In this document: in pieces, positions 9,453-19,039 of the stretch
How the letters are laid out: the number at the start of each line of letters is the position of its first letter
Position numbering within the stretch: position 1 is the stretch's first letter
Assembly: GCA_028818375.1 (NCBI GenBank)
Contig: JAPPOB010000010.1
Coordinates: 868,001-932,000 of the forward strand
DNA from: Anaerolineaceae bacterium
GTDB lineage: Bacteria > Chloroflexota > Anaerolineae > Aggregatilineales > Phototrophicaceae
Length of the DNA stretch: 64,000 bases
Reading direction: 5' to 3'
Position numbers and translations under genes: made by a program
Notes under the pieces: generated by a model
What the model saw: only the letters and a program-made list of their open reading frames with translations
Told to the model about the DNA's origin: nothing
Database searches by the model: none

Positions 9453-12400
9453 GCGGCGGCACCAATAACTTCGTAGAGCGTCGCCTGTCCCTGTTCAAAG
9501 ACCCGGCGCAACCTGCCCTGCCCGACCATGTTATCAAACTTGGCAAGCCCTTCCGCGGGGTACCAGGCCCGCTCCAGCCCCCCCACCACGACGTAACGCA
9601 CGCCGTAAGACTGCAACATTTCCCAGGCGACCTCGCTGTCAACCGTGCTGTACAGCCCGTTGATGTTGGCCCGCCGCTGATCGATGAACAGGCTCTGTTG
9701 CGGCAGACTGCGCTGCTGTGTCTGATGGAAACGCCAGCCCAGCAGGGAGGGCAGACCTGTATAAATGGAGACGCGACCGCCCCAGCGATACTCACTGCCA
9801 TGGGCCTCAAGGATGACCGGCGCGCCTTCCACTTCCTCCTGCAACCAGCGGATCAGGGCATGGTCATCGGCGAGGACCAGTTCATGACCGTTTTCATGGT
9901 GCAGGGCATGGCGCATGTAGGCCATGCCATCCAGGGTCCAACCTGTGCCAGGGGCCATACGGTCCAGCGCGCGCGCCGGCGTCGACAGCAGGGGATAGAG
10001 CGCCGCCATGAAAAGCAGCAGCGCGCCAGGAAGGGCCCAGAAGAGACGCAGCGCGCCGGGCCAGCGCGGCATGGCCCCCAGCAGCCAGGCGAAGGCCACC
10101 CCGCCCGCCACACTCAACAGCAACCAGACCTGAATGTAAAACTTGAATACCGTGTTCTGGCGGCCGATATCACCCTGCAGCACCAGAAACTCGACGCCCA
10201 GGGTCAGGGCCAGGGCCAGGGCCGCCAGTCCCAACGCAACCTGCAACGCCGCCGATTGATCGGGACGCAGGAACAGCAGGACACACCACACCATCATGGG
10301 CAGCGCCGGCAGAGCCACCTGCCAGCCCGCCATGGCCAGCGCCATAGCCAGCGCAAGGACGACCAGGACAAGGACTGCAACGCCGACCAGCAGACGCCCC
10401 TTGCCGCGCAATTGCCTCACCTGCGTCCCGCGCATCCAGCGCGCCGATTCCCGGACCAGCAGCGACAGCAGCAAAAAGACGAAGAGGCCGTGAATGTCCA
10501 GCCATGCCCAGAGCGGCGTGCGTCCCCCTTGCCACAGGCGCAGGCTGTTGTAGCCCGTCGCGTACCAGTGGGTGAAGGGCAGGGCGAATAGAAACGCTGC
10601 CGACAGGAAAATGAATGCCCGTGCAAGCAGGGTCCTGACTGTCAGCATGTCGTCCCGACGCCTCTCCAGCCACCAGGCGCCGGCGACGGCGACGATGCCA
10701 AGCAACATGAAGGTCGGCCAGTCCCAGGTGTTGGTGGCGCGCAGCATACCGGCGGCCATCGCTCCCGCGATCAGGGCCGGCCAGCGCCCTGCCCGCCGGC
10801 GACCTCCCCCTTCGACCGCCCTGAATTCATGCACGGCGAACAGCAATACCAGCAGTTGCAAGGGCATGGCAATCATGTGGGCGTGCAGGTCGCCGTACAG
10901 AAAGGTGAACCAGGGCATTTCAGTAATGGCGTTGCCGCCCGTTCCGGGTGTCTCCGCCAGAATGCGCGTCGGCGCCCAGTACCAGCGATGACTGGCGATC
11001 GGCAGTGGGTCACCTTCCAGCCAGCGACCCGCACCCATCAGCAGGCCTGTCCACAGGTCCTGGCCATGTTGCCACTCGTAGCGCAAGCGATCCCCGGGAT
11101 GGTTGTCCTGGGCCCGCTCCAGCAATTGTTGACGATCCATGGGCAGGGGCTGCGTGCCGTTTTCCAGCGCGAATTCACGTTCCAGATAGTCGGTGAGGCC
11201 CTCGGGCTGCGTGTAACCGCCCAGTTGCGCCAGACCGTTACCCAATACGCGCAGCGTGTCCAGATTGCCCAGGATGACCGCCAGCATCAGGGCAGCCAGG
11301 CCCGCCACCCAGGGATTCGCCGCGGGCCTTCCCGCCCTCTCCGCTGCAGATTCACCGGCAACCCTGCGCCTGTACACAAGATTGAAGGCGACGCCGAAGG
11401 CGCCCATGCCGGTCAGGGCAAAGAGCGTCGGCAGGATCAGGTTGTAGGCGATCGCGGGTTGGATGCCTGTCAACAGGACCGGCGCGCCGACCAGCACGAA
11501 ACCGAAATAGTAATAATTGATGAAGCCGCCGGCATACCAGGGGTCGTAGGGCGGGAAGATGCTGCTGCGCAGGGTGGCGTTGAAATACGCGAAGTCCATC
11601 GGCTTTTCGCCGCCAAAATGCGTATGCCACAGGTCCGGGTTGCTGCCGCGCACCAGCAGAAAACCCAGAAAGAGCAGCAGGAATAGCGCTTCGAAGGCCA
11701 GCAACCGCCGCCAGGACCAGGCGGCGCGTCCGGTCGCATCCTGCCCCCGGCGTCGCAACACATACAGCCCACTGACCAGCAGGGCCAGGAGCAACAGGGC
11801 GATGCCGACCCCGTTCCACAGGGGCAGACCCAGGCTGCTGCCTGCCCAGGCCAACCAGGCGACCAGCAACAGACCGGCGATGCGCGCGCCAGCCAGGCCG
11901 CGGTCGGCCAGGCCGGGCAGGGCCACATTCAGCCAGGGCCACGCCGCCAGCCCGAAGGCCGTGACCGCCAGCCACCAGCCCGCTATCGTGATCAGGGGTT
12001 CCTGATTCAATGGACTGTCGCTGTCGAAGCGTTCGCTCCAGCTACCACCCACGATCTGCTTTCCTTGACGTTCATCATCCAGCAGCAGCCAGTCCGGATG
12101 CGCGTCCGCCGTGAGGGTGTCGCGACGCAAAACGTCCACCAGCGTGGTGTCACAGCCGCCACCGCCGGGGTTGAGATTCATCTGCGGGCAATTCTCGACG
12201 GGCGCCCGGCGGCGCTCCCCCAGGGTGTTCAGGGGCGGCTCGCGCAGGATCGCTTCCACGCGCGACGGGTCGTAGGTTGCGCTTTTGACGAAGACGAAGA
12301 CCGTCGGGTGGTCGTAGACGTGGAACGCTTCCTCCGGTTCGAATTCATTGAGCCAGGCAGGACTGTCGTGCGTGGGCAGGTGTTGATCCGGAAATCGCAG

Positions 12401-14662
12401 CGGGCCAAGTTCGAAACCTTCCTCGAATTGCGCCGCGAGGTCGAAACCCAGCTTGCCGGAGAAAAGCGCTCTGTAGTAGCGTTCCGTGAGCGGCCAGCGC
12501 AGCGGATTGCGCAACTTCGAATCGTAAAAGCGGTTACTGCTGATGCTGATGTAGTCGCTGTTGTGCAGGCCGTTGATCAAGCGTGAACGCAGCGAGTCAT
12601 CGTCCTCGGCGGAAAGGCCCAGGTCCACGCCCGACAAGAGCCCGCTCCACGCGTTGCGTCCCCTGCACTGGCTGGAGTTCAGCAGGCCTGGTGGCGGGTC
12701 ATCCGCCAACGTGACCCCTGGCGGCAAGTTACAGACCTGATAGGGAATGGCGTCCTCCCAGACCCCTTCGTGTGCCACGACCGAGCCGCCGGTCGTCACC
12801 GGTCCGCCATTCAGCACCTCGAAAGTGAAAAGCAGTTCCTGCCCCTGCGTCACCTGCAGCGCGGGTTCCAGCGCGACGTCCCTGGCATCCCCCAACATGT
12901 GGCCGGTCGGTGAGAGATCTGCCTCAAGCCGTCCTTCCGCGAGCCTGTCCCCACTGACCGGGTCTGCCAGTACGATGAGCAGAGACTCAACGCCGTCGTC
13001 TGCCAGCGGGTCCGCCACATGCGGAATGTGCACCTCCCGCAGCAGACCCTCCGCCGGGGCGCGGATGGTCTGACTGAAGGGCTGACCGGTTTCATGGCGA
13101 CTGGCGCGCGCCAACAGGTCGCCGTGACTGCCGCGGTTGGCCACCGGAATGTTGATGAGCGGCGGCTCGACTTCCCCGTCCGTCACCGTCAGCGCGAAGT
13201 CGCCGGGCACGCGCTCCCAGAACCAGTGGCTGGCCTGCACCCGCGTCAACTGGTGACGATAGATGTTGCTGAACATCAGGGCCCACAGGGCGCTGAAAAC
13301 GAGGACACCCACGGTCAGCAGCAGGGCCAGCAGGCGACGCCGGCCGACATTTACCAGGACCAAGCGGTGCAGACCCCAGGCAGCCAACAGGGTCAGGGCC
13401 GGGTAAAGCGGCAGAAAATAGCGCATGCTGGCCACATGGCTGCCGCCCAGCAGCGCGAAATAGCCCAAAACCCAAATCAACGGTAGCAACAGGCGCGAGA
13501 ATCCCTGACGCCCTTGCAACAGGCGCAGCAGGGCCCACAGGCCGCCGCCGGCCGCGGCCAGCCCGGACGCAGGGCCCAGACCCCAGAGCAGGATGTTGTT
13601 CAGGGGGAACAGCCAGGGCGAGCGCCCCAGCCACTGCCAGTTTGGCGGTATGTCGATCAGACCGCTGACCAGGCTGCGCGCTTCCGCGACGTCCTCCAGC
13701 CAGCGCAGGTTGGGCGACAAGTCAAGGAAGCCCGGGCCGCTGAAGGCGTAGGGATTGAGGACGCGAAAAGTCAGCGCGGTCAGCAGTCCGGCCAGGACCA
13801 GACCATGTCCTGCCACTCCCGCAAGCGCCCGGACTGACGAGGCCCGGCGCCAGTGAACCACAACATGCGGAAGCGGCGCCAACACAACAAGAACCGCCAG
13901 CGGCGCGACATTGATGCGGCTGGCTAGGGCGCAGCCACAGAAGAGACCAAACAGCGCGTAATCCGCCAGACGACCGGCCTTCCAGACCCGCGCCGCGAAC
14001 AGCAGGCCAAGCGCACAGCAGAGATTCGTGATGGCGTCCACGGTGCCGAAGTGCGACTGCTGAATGGAGAACACGACCACGCTGTAGAGCGCCGCCGCCA
14101 GCAGGGCCGTCCGCCTGTCCAGCAGGGTCGCTCCAATGAGGAAAACCACCAGAATGACCGCCGTCTCCGCCAGCGCAGACAGGCCGCGCCAGACCAGATG
14201 CAGACCATAGAAGCTGCTGTGGGAAGCATCGCCGGTCAGCCGGGTCAACGCTTCGCCCGTGGCCCGCGCCAGAAAGAGGGGCAGCGTGCCGTAGACGTAG
14301 ATGCCCTTGCCCACGTTGTGCGGGTTGAGTGTCGAGCACTCCGTATCAAACCAGGGCCCGGCACCGACGCTTGCAGGATAGCGTTCCATGCAAAGGGCAA
14401 CCTGAGCGCTGCGTTCTTCCTCTGTCGCCAGGGTTGAACGCAGACTGCCGCCGATAGAGGACACGACATCTGTCAGAAAGCGTTCGTCCGGATGCAGAAA
14501 GGTGTAGTCGTCCCAGTTGAGCCCGGTGAAGCGGAACACGCCGCCTGCCAACAGCAACAGCAGCAGGAGCGCGGCCGTCAGCACCCTGTCGCGCCGGTTG
14601 GACCCGGCGATCCCTCCGCTCACTGTCCCGGTCGACCCTGCACGTTTTCGCCAGCTACCCAT
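9449..14662 (-). CDS. Giant fusion: PMT/GT39-like half plus DUF2298 (YYY) half
   Basis: 1737 residues. Residues about 28-480 form a GT-C-like membrane domain with HPDER (57-61) after the first helix, a classical PMT-type acidic pair (D59, E60). Residues about 480-880 are hydrophilic and probably an extracytoplasmic domain. Residues about 890-1737 are a second membrane domain with the DUF2298 motifs: GGEKPMDFAY, FPPYDPW, INYYYFGFVL (near 1050), YGDLHAHMIAMP, RATNTWDWPTF and QNTVFKFYIQVW. The ATG at 14662 lies 27 bp after the upstream stop. The reading frame is intact throughout, so this is a genuine fusion and not an annotation artefact. It probably combines two activities that its neighbours 5095-6960 and 6957-9452 carry separately. 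Confidence 0.8.
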   Translation of the reverse strand: MGSWRKRAGSTGTVSGGIAGSNRRDRVLTAALLLLLLLAGGVFRFTGLNWDDYTFLHPDERFLTDVVSSIGGSLRSTLATEEERSAQVALCMERYPASVGAGPWFDTECSTLNPHNVGKGIYVYGTLPLFLARATGEALTRLTGDASHSSFYGLHLVWRGLSALAETAVILVVFLIGATLLDRRTALLAAALYSVVVFSIQQSHFGTVDAITNLCCALGLLFAARVWKAGRLADYALFGLFCGCALASRINVAPLAVLVVLAPLPHVVVHWRRASSVRALAGVAGHGLVLAGLLTALTFRVLNPYAFSGPGFLDLSPNLRWLEDVAEARSLVSGLIDIPPNWQWLGRSPWLFPLNNILLWGLGPASGLAAAGGGLWALLRLLQGRQGFSRLLLPLIWVLGYFALLGGSHVASMRYFLPLYPALTLLAAWGLHRLVLVNVGRRRLLALLLTVGVLVFSALWALMFSNIYRHQLTRVQASHWFWERVPGDFALTVTDGEVEPPLINIPVANRGSHGDLLARASRHETGQPFSQTIRAPAEGLLREVHIPHVADPLADDGVESLLIVLADPVSGDRLAEGRLEADLSPTGHMLGDARDVALEPALQVTQGQELLFTFEVLNGGPVTTGGSVVAHEGVWEDAIPYQVCNLPPGVTLADDPPPGLLNSSQCRGRNAWSGLLSGVDLGLSAEDDDSLRSRLINGLHNSDYISISSNRFYDSKLRNPLRWPLTERYYRALFSGKLGFDLAAQFEEGFELGPLRFPDQHLPTHDSPAWLNEFEPEEAFHVYDHPTVFVFVKSATYDPSRVEAILREPPLNTLGERRRAPVENCPQMNLNPGGGGCDTTLVDVLRRDTLTADAHPDWLLLDDERQGKQIVGGSWSERFDSDSPLNQEPLITIAGWWLAVTAFGLAAWPWLNVALPGLADRGLAGARIAGLLLVAWLAWAGSSLGLPLWNGVGIALLLLALLVSGLYVLRRRGQDATGRAAWSWRRLLAFEALFLLLFLGFLLVRGSNPDLWHTHFGGEKPMDFAYFNATLRSSIFPPYDPWYAGGFINYYYFGFVLVGAPVLLTGIQPAIAYNLILPTLFALTGMGAFGVAFNLVYRRRVAGESAAERAGRPAANPWVAGLAALMLAVILGNLDTLRVLGNGLAQLGGYTQPEGLTDYLEREFALENGTQPLPMDRQQLLERAQDNHPGDRLRYEWQHGQDLWTGLLMGAGRWLEGDPLPIASHRWYWAPTRILAETPGTGGNAITEMPWFTFLYGDLHAHMIAMPLQLLVLLFAVHEFRAVEGGGRRRAGRWPALIAGAMAAGMLRATNTWDWPTFMLLGIVAVAGAWWLERRRDDMLTVRTLLARAFIFLSAAFLFALPFTHWYATGYNSLRLWQGGRTPLWAWLDIHGLFVFLLLSLLVRESARWMRGTQVRQLRGKGRLLVGVAVLVLVVLALAMALAMAGWQVALPALPMMVWCVLLFLRPDQSAALQVALGLAALALALTLGVEFLVLQGDIGRQNTVFKFYIQVWLLLSVAGGVAFAWLLGAMPRWPGALRLFWALPGALLLFMAALYPLLSTPARALDRMAPGTGWTLDGMAYMRHALHHENGHELVLADDHALIRWLQEEVEGAPVILEAHGSEYRWGGRVSIYTGLPSLLGWRFHQTQQRSLPQQSLFIDQRRANINGLYSTVDSEVAWEMLQSYGVRYVVVGGLERAWYPAEGLAKFDNMVGQGRLRRVFEQGQATLYEVIGAAA

Positions 14663-14689
14663 TGCATTCTACACGACCGGACAGCTTCA

Positions 14690-17026
14690 TCAGGGTTGCT
14701 CAACCGACGTTCCCAGCCCTGCAACGGCGTCCGGCGCCGGCGCCCGGTAGAGCAGGAATTCGTGTCGCTCAAGTTCGCTGAGTCGATGTTCCGACAGACC
14801 GGTCGGAAACAGCGTCCGCAGGACTTCGAGGGACGCCTCGTCTTCGGGCGACAGGAAGAACAGTAGTCCGGCATCGTCCCGAAGCCGATAGGGGCCGTCG
14901 CGCGCCCGCGCTGCCTCGAGGGCTTGTGGCAGGTCGTCGCTGCCGTGGAGTCCGTTGGGCCATTCCATCAGGCCGGCCTCGATGCCCACGGCGCGGTGGT
15001 CCCACCAGTGGGGCCAGGCGATGACGAAGACATTGCCTGGCGCGTCATTGACGGCGACGAAGGATGCCAGCGCCTGCCCGGCCGTCGAATAGTCGAAAGT
15101 GGCCTGCCGCCAGTAGCGCAGATTTTCGTCGAAATAGCGATGCTGGCTGGTTTGTAGCGCGCCCAGTGCAAACATCAGGACCAGGCCGGCAGCACAAATG
15201 GTGCCAGGGCGGCCGCGTAACGCATGCCGCAGTTGGTCGACGAGTTGTACAAGGGGCAGGGCCGCGATCATCAGGGTGAGGGGCAGTGCGCCACTGGCGC
15301 GCGTGTGACTGGGGTTTTCGCGCGGGAAGGAGAGCGCCAGCACCGAAGGCAGCAAGAGAATGACCAGTGCCAGTGGCAACAGCAGCAACAGCACACTGCG
15401 TTGCCGCTGAATTCGCCGCGCCCACGCGACCAGACCCAAAACGAAGAGCGCGCCCGTCCAGGGGTCCAGGGCCGGCCGACCAGGCGCGCCGTTAATCCAG
15501 GCGACGTCGCCCCTGGCGTTGAACATCAACAGGGCATTGCGGAGGTTTTCTCCCAGCTGCAGCAGGATGGCGCGGGCGTTGGCCAGCTGTTCAGTGGCTG
15601 CATCGGACCCATCCGGCTGGATGGCTTCGTCGCCCAATACCCGGCTGGTCGTGCGTCGCCAAAAATCCTGCGGGAACTCCAGCGCGTAACCGCCCAGAGG
15701 AACGAAGGCTGCACCCGCAATCAGGACCAGGGCGGCAAGGTTCCGGATCAGGGCCAGGCGCTGACGGGCCGGGTACTGCAGCAGGGCCAGCGCCACCGCG
15801 ACCAGGATGACCAGCGGTAGCATGCGCGTCGCCTGATAGGTATACAGGCCGAGCCCCGTCACCAGGCCCGCGGCCAGAAAGTCCACGCGCCGGTTGAAAC
15901 GCAGCGCGCGAAACAGAAAGTGCAACAACAGCGCCACCACCGCAGTCGTGAGCACAATGCGCAGGCCCATGCGGCTGAGCACCAGGTGCCAGTAGGAGAC
16001 GGCGACCAGAGCGCCGGTCAGCCAGGCGGCGAGGCGGCCCTCCCATCCGCCGATGACCGTCCGCGCCGCCAGGGCTATGAGCAACACAGCGACGATGCCT
16101 TCCACGGCGCTCAGGAATTTCAGGGTGTAAAAATTGAAGCCGAAGCCGGGGACACCCGCCAGCAGGGCCATGGCATACATCTGGAAGGGTTCGCGCCCGC
16201 CAATATTGGCAAAAAACACATGGTAATTCCCCTGGCTGACCCGCCAGGCATCGCGAATTTTTTCGACGTGGTCGCTGCTCATCTCCGGCATGATTTCGTC
16301 AAGGTGGATGAGGCGCATGCCGGCGGCCAGCAGCAGGATCAGCAGTAAAGCCACCAGTTCAGGCCCCTGCCAGCGCTGGCCCTGGACGGCAACCCTGAAT
16401 CGGCGCCAGGTGTCGCGCAGGGGGGGATTCGCCGGCAGCAGAGCGTAACACCAGAGCGCCATGCTCCCCAGCCACGCGACCAGGCCGACCAGGGTGAACC
16501 TGTTGCCTGCCGTGAAATACCATGCCAGGGCGCAGCACAGGACGGCCGTAACGGCCGTTAACCTCCTCCTGTGCTGCGGTCGACGGCGGAATGCGGATCG
16601 GTGGTTGGGAAGCGGCAGGCTCTCGCGCGCGGAATCTGGCGGCCAGGGGCACATCCAGTCCGCGAGGAGCCACAACACCATCCCGGCCAGCAGCAACAAC
16701 GCGCTACTTGCCTGCAGCGTTTCATCCACCGGCGCGGAGGTCGAAACCAGCCGATGGCTGCCCCACAGGGCCAGGGCCAACGCAAGCAGCCTGGCAATCA
16801 GACCGGCCCCGTCCCTGTCCAGGCGGGGCAGGCCTGCCGGCCCCAGCCGGGCGGACGCAGGTTCCCTCCCCGGCGCTGCCGCTGCGCTCACGCCCGGGCC
16901 CTGATTCACAATTCGCAACAGGGCAGCCAAAGTGTGTCGCGGCCGACGCAGGAGATGACCGGGGAGTTGGTCCAGCGTCAGAGACTCCAGCGCCACGGGA
17001 TCCGGCGTGCCGTTGCGTGACTTCAA
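14690..17026 (-). CDS. GT-C/GT39-like polytopic membrane protein
   Basis: 778 residues. Residues 1-60 are cytoplasmic. Helices begin near residue 75, but the catalytic-type loop comes late: DEIMPEMSSDHVEKIRDAW after the helix near 235-250, followed by GREPFQMYAM. This late position implies an extra N-terminal membrane bundle before the GT-C core. The last 190 residues are largely soluble and contain WPHWWDHRAVG. It starts 4 bp inside the methyltransferase gene and ends 27 bp before the giant fusion gene. It looks like a PMT-type mannosyltransferase relative; donor and acceptor are unknown. Confidence 0.7.
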   Translation of the reverse strand: MKSRNGTPDPVALESLTLDQLPGHLLRRPRHTLAALLRIVNQGPGVSAAAAPGREPASARLGPAGLPRLDRDGAGLIARLLALALALWGSHRLVSTSAPVDETLQASSALLLLAGMVLWLLADWMCPWPPDSARESLPLPNHRSAFRRRPQHRRRLTAVTAVLCCALAWYFTAGNRFTLVGLVAWLGSMALWCYALLPANPPLRDTWRRFRVAVQGQRWQGPELVALLLILLLAAGMRLIHLDEIMPEMSSDHVEKIRDAWRVSQGNYHVFFANIGGREPFQMYAMALLAGVPGFGFNFYTLKFLSAVEGIVAVLLIALAARTVIGGWEGRLAAWLTGALVAVSYWHLVLSRMGLRIVLTTAVVALLLHFLFRALRFNRRVDFLAAGLVTGLGLYTYQATRMLPLVILVAVALALLQYPARQRLALIRNLAALVLIAGAAFVPLGGYALEFPQDFWRRTTSRVLGDEAIQPDGSDAATEQLANARAILLQLGENLRNALLMFNARGDVAWINGAPGRPALDPWTGALFVLGLVAWARRIQRQRSVLLLLLPLALVILLLPSVLALSFPRENPSHTRASGALPLTLMIAALPLVQLVDQLRHALRGRPGTICAAGLVLMFALGALQTSQHRYFDENLRYWRQATFDYSTAGQALASFVAVNDAPGNVFVIAWPHWWDHRAVGIEAGLMEWPNGLHGSDDLPQALEAARARDGPYRLRDDAGLLFFLSPEDEASLEVLRTLFPTGLSEHRLSELERHEFLLYRAPAPDAVAGLGTSVEQP

Positions 17027-17898
17027 AGCGGCTTGCTCGCCCGTAGCGCCAGATTGACGGTGGAGCGGCCCGGCGCTTCGTCCATTGCGTTGTTTCGGTC
17101 AAACCACTCCAGTACGTGAAGTGCCAGGCGCAGGGGGTTGAGCGGACTGCCGTCCACCCTCGCAAAACGGGAACGGTCCGCCACGTCGGCCAGCGCCTCC
17201 GGCAACAGGCCGGCCTGCAGCAGGGGTTTGCCAAGTCCGTACACCAGATTGTGACTGAAAGGAAAGGCGTGGTGCAGCAGGGACCGCTCTTCATCTACCT
17301 GCAGACCGGCGGCGTGAACGCGTTCGCGCAATTGCCCTGGCGTGTAAAGCCGCAGGTGATTGGCCCAGATACCGGCCAGCGGGCCGCTCCTGATGTGCAG
17401 GCCAAACAACTTTTCGAGCGTCTTGTTGATCGGGTCCCAGGCCAGCGGATAGTTGGCGTGCGGCACCGTGATCGCCATGACTCCGCCAGGCTTGAGGACT
17501 CGCTGACATTCACGCAGCACGGCCAGGTCGTCCCGCACGTGCTCCAGCAGCTCCGTGAGGATGATCGCGTCAACACAGTCCGGGGGTAGCGGCAGGGCCA
17601 ACGCGTCGCTTCGCCCCAGCAAGAGGCCTGGCGCCCGCCCGAGGCTGCCCTGCGCCTTTTTCAACACCGCGGCATCCAGGTCCAGTCCCAGCAAGGGGCA
17701 GTCGCTGATGTGGCGCAGCATCTTCAGGTAAAAACCCTGACCGCATGGCAGGTCCAGAATCAGGCTGTCCGGTCGCAGCGGGACCCACTCGAACACCGTT
17801 CGCGCGCGCATGCGGAAGGACATGTCCGCCTCGTTGCGCAGCATCCAGGCGACGGTCTCGGGGTCAACCCCTGGCGTGGCGGCGGAAGAGTCGCTCAT
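17023..17898 (-). CDS. Class I SAM-dependent methyltransferase
   Basis: 291 residues from the ATG at 17898 (MSDSSAATPG). Residues 47-56 give the SAM-binding motif I (LILDLPCGQG). Motif II-like LLGLDLDAAV and the post-acid DAIILTELLEHVRDD follow, then RVLKPGGVMAITVPH, all typical of Methyltransf_11-type enzymes. The start overlaps the preceding glycosyltransferase by 35 bp and the end overlaps the GT-C gene by 4 bp, so it is embedded in the operon. Such enzymes in glycan clusters often methylate sugars or cap growing chains; that role is an inference here. Confidence 0.85.
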   Translation of the reverse strand: MSDSSAATPGVDPETVAWMLRNEADMSFRMRARTVFEWVPLRPDSLILDLPCGQGFYLKMLRHISDCPLLGLDLDAAVLKKAQGSLGRAPGLLLGRSDALALPLPPDCVDAIILTELLEHVRDDLAVLRECQRVLKPGGVMAITVPHANYPLAWDPINKTLEKLFGLHIRSGPLAGIWANHLRLYTPGQLRERVHAAGLQVDEERSLLHHAFPFSHNLVYGLGKPLLQAGLLPEALADVADRSRFARVDGSPLNPLRLALHVLEWFDRNNAMDEAPGRSTVNLALRASKPL

Positions 17899-19039
17899 AG
17901 CGATCCACGGTTTCCTGAAAGCAGAAGGTCTGCCCAATCTCCTCACGAGGCCGATGGTAACGTTCCGGCTCCTGCAGGACGGCCACCAACGCTTCTCCAA
18001 TCGCGCGCCAGTCGCCGACGGGCGCCAGACGTCCCATGCCTGTGGCCTGCACCGGCACCCTGCCCCCCGGCGTGTCCGTCATGACGACCGGCGTGCCGCA
18101 GAGCATGGCCTCCACCTGTACCAGCGCAAAGCATTCGGAATCGCTGGTAAGCGCCAGGACGTCACAGGCTGCGTAAAAGTTTGCCATCGCCTGCATGCCA
18201 CGCAGCACACCCAGAAAAACTATCCGGTCGCGCCAGCGTTCCAGCAGTGACGCATGGCGTTCATGCGTGCGCTCGTAGGCGATGTTGTGTTGCCCAGCGA
18301 AGACCACCCGGACCCGGGGAAAGGCCTCAACCACCAGCTCCAGCGCGCGCAAAAGCAGGTCCGGGCGCTTTTCCTCAACAAAGCGACCGGCGAATCCAAT
18401 CAGCGGGCCGCCATCCGGCGCCCACCGGGAGCGCAGGGCTGCTGCCGCCTTCCGCTCGGGTAGCGGCATCGTAACGGGAGGGGAGATCACCGTGACTTTC
18501 TCCCGGAAGGGCGCCAGCCAGCGGGAATGAGCGGCATAGTCCTCGCTGTAGGCTACGAGCCGCCCGGCCCGCTGCGCCAGCACGGTGTAAAAGCGAAACA
18601 TCAGCGCGCCAATCAGGCGGTTTAACCTGGTGCGTGGCAGGACCAGATCGCCGTGATGCGTGGCCACGATGGCGCGTCCGCTCAGGCGGGAGACGACCGC
18701 CAGCGCGGCGGTTTCCAGCATGGGAAGATTCGCCCAAAGCACGTCATGACGCAGCGCCAGCGCCAGCGCCGCCCATGGCCAGGCTGGCATCAACATGCCG
18801 CGGCTGATTGCCAGAGGCAAGGTGCGCAGACGGACCACGCGCACGCCGTTGAGCATTTGTTCGTCACGGGGCAACGAGCCATCGTAGCGCGCCGTCAGCA
18901 CCGTCACTTCATGGCCGCGACGCGCCAGTTCCTCCGCGACCCGCTGCACGTGGATCGTAAGTCCGGTCGGATGCGGATGGTAATAAAGCAATGAAACCAG
19001 GATCCTGAGCCTGCCCTGCCGGTCATTTCCGGTTTCCAT
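17864..19039 (-). CDS. GT4-family glycosyltransferase (GT-B fold)
   Basis: 391 residues. The N-terminus LRILVSLLYYHPHPTGLTIHVQ matches the glycine-rich acceptor-side loop of GT4 enzymes. The C-terminal half has GFAGRFVEEKRPDLLL and the nucleotide-sugar motif SECFALVQVEAMLCGTPVV, with the E-x7-E pair. It is expected to be cytoplasmic and to add a sugar from a nucleotide donor to a lipid-linked acceptor. It overlaps the flippase-like gene upstream by 17 bp and the methyltransferase downstream by 35 bp. Together with that flippase-like protein it forms the cytoplasmic and membrane-crossing half of the proposed pathway. Confidence 0.88.
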   Translation of the reverse strand: METGNDRQGRLRILVSLLYYHPHPTGLTIHVQRVAEELARRGHEVTVLTARYDGSLPRDEQMLNGVRVVRLRTLPLAISRGMLMPAWPWAALALALRHDVLWANLPMLETAALAVVSRLSGRAIVATHHGDLVLPRTRLNRLIGALMFRFYTVLAQRAGRLVAYSEDYAAHSRWLAPFREKVTVISPPVTMPLPERKAAAALRSRWAPDGGPLIGFAGRFVEEKRPDLLLRALELVVEAFPRVRVVFAGQHNIAYERTHERHASLLERWRDRIVFLGVLRGMQAMANFYAACDVLALTSDSECFALVQVEAMLCGTPVVMTDTPGGRVPVQATGMGRLAPVGDWRAIGEALVAVLQEPERYHRPREEIGQTFCFQETVDRYERLFRRHARG

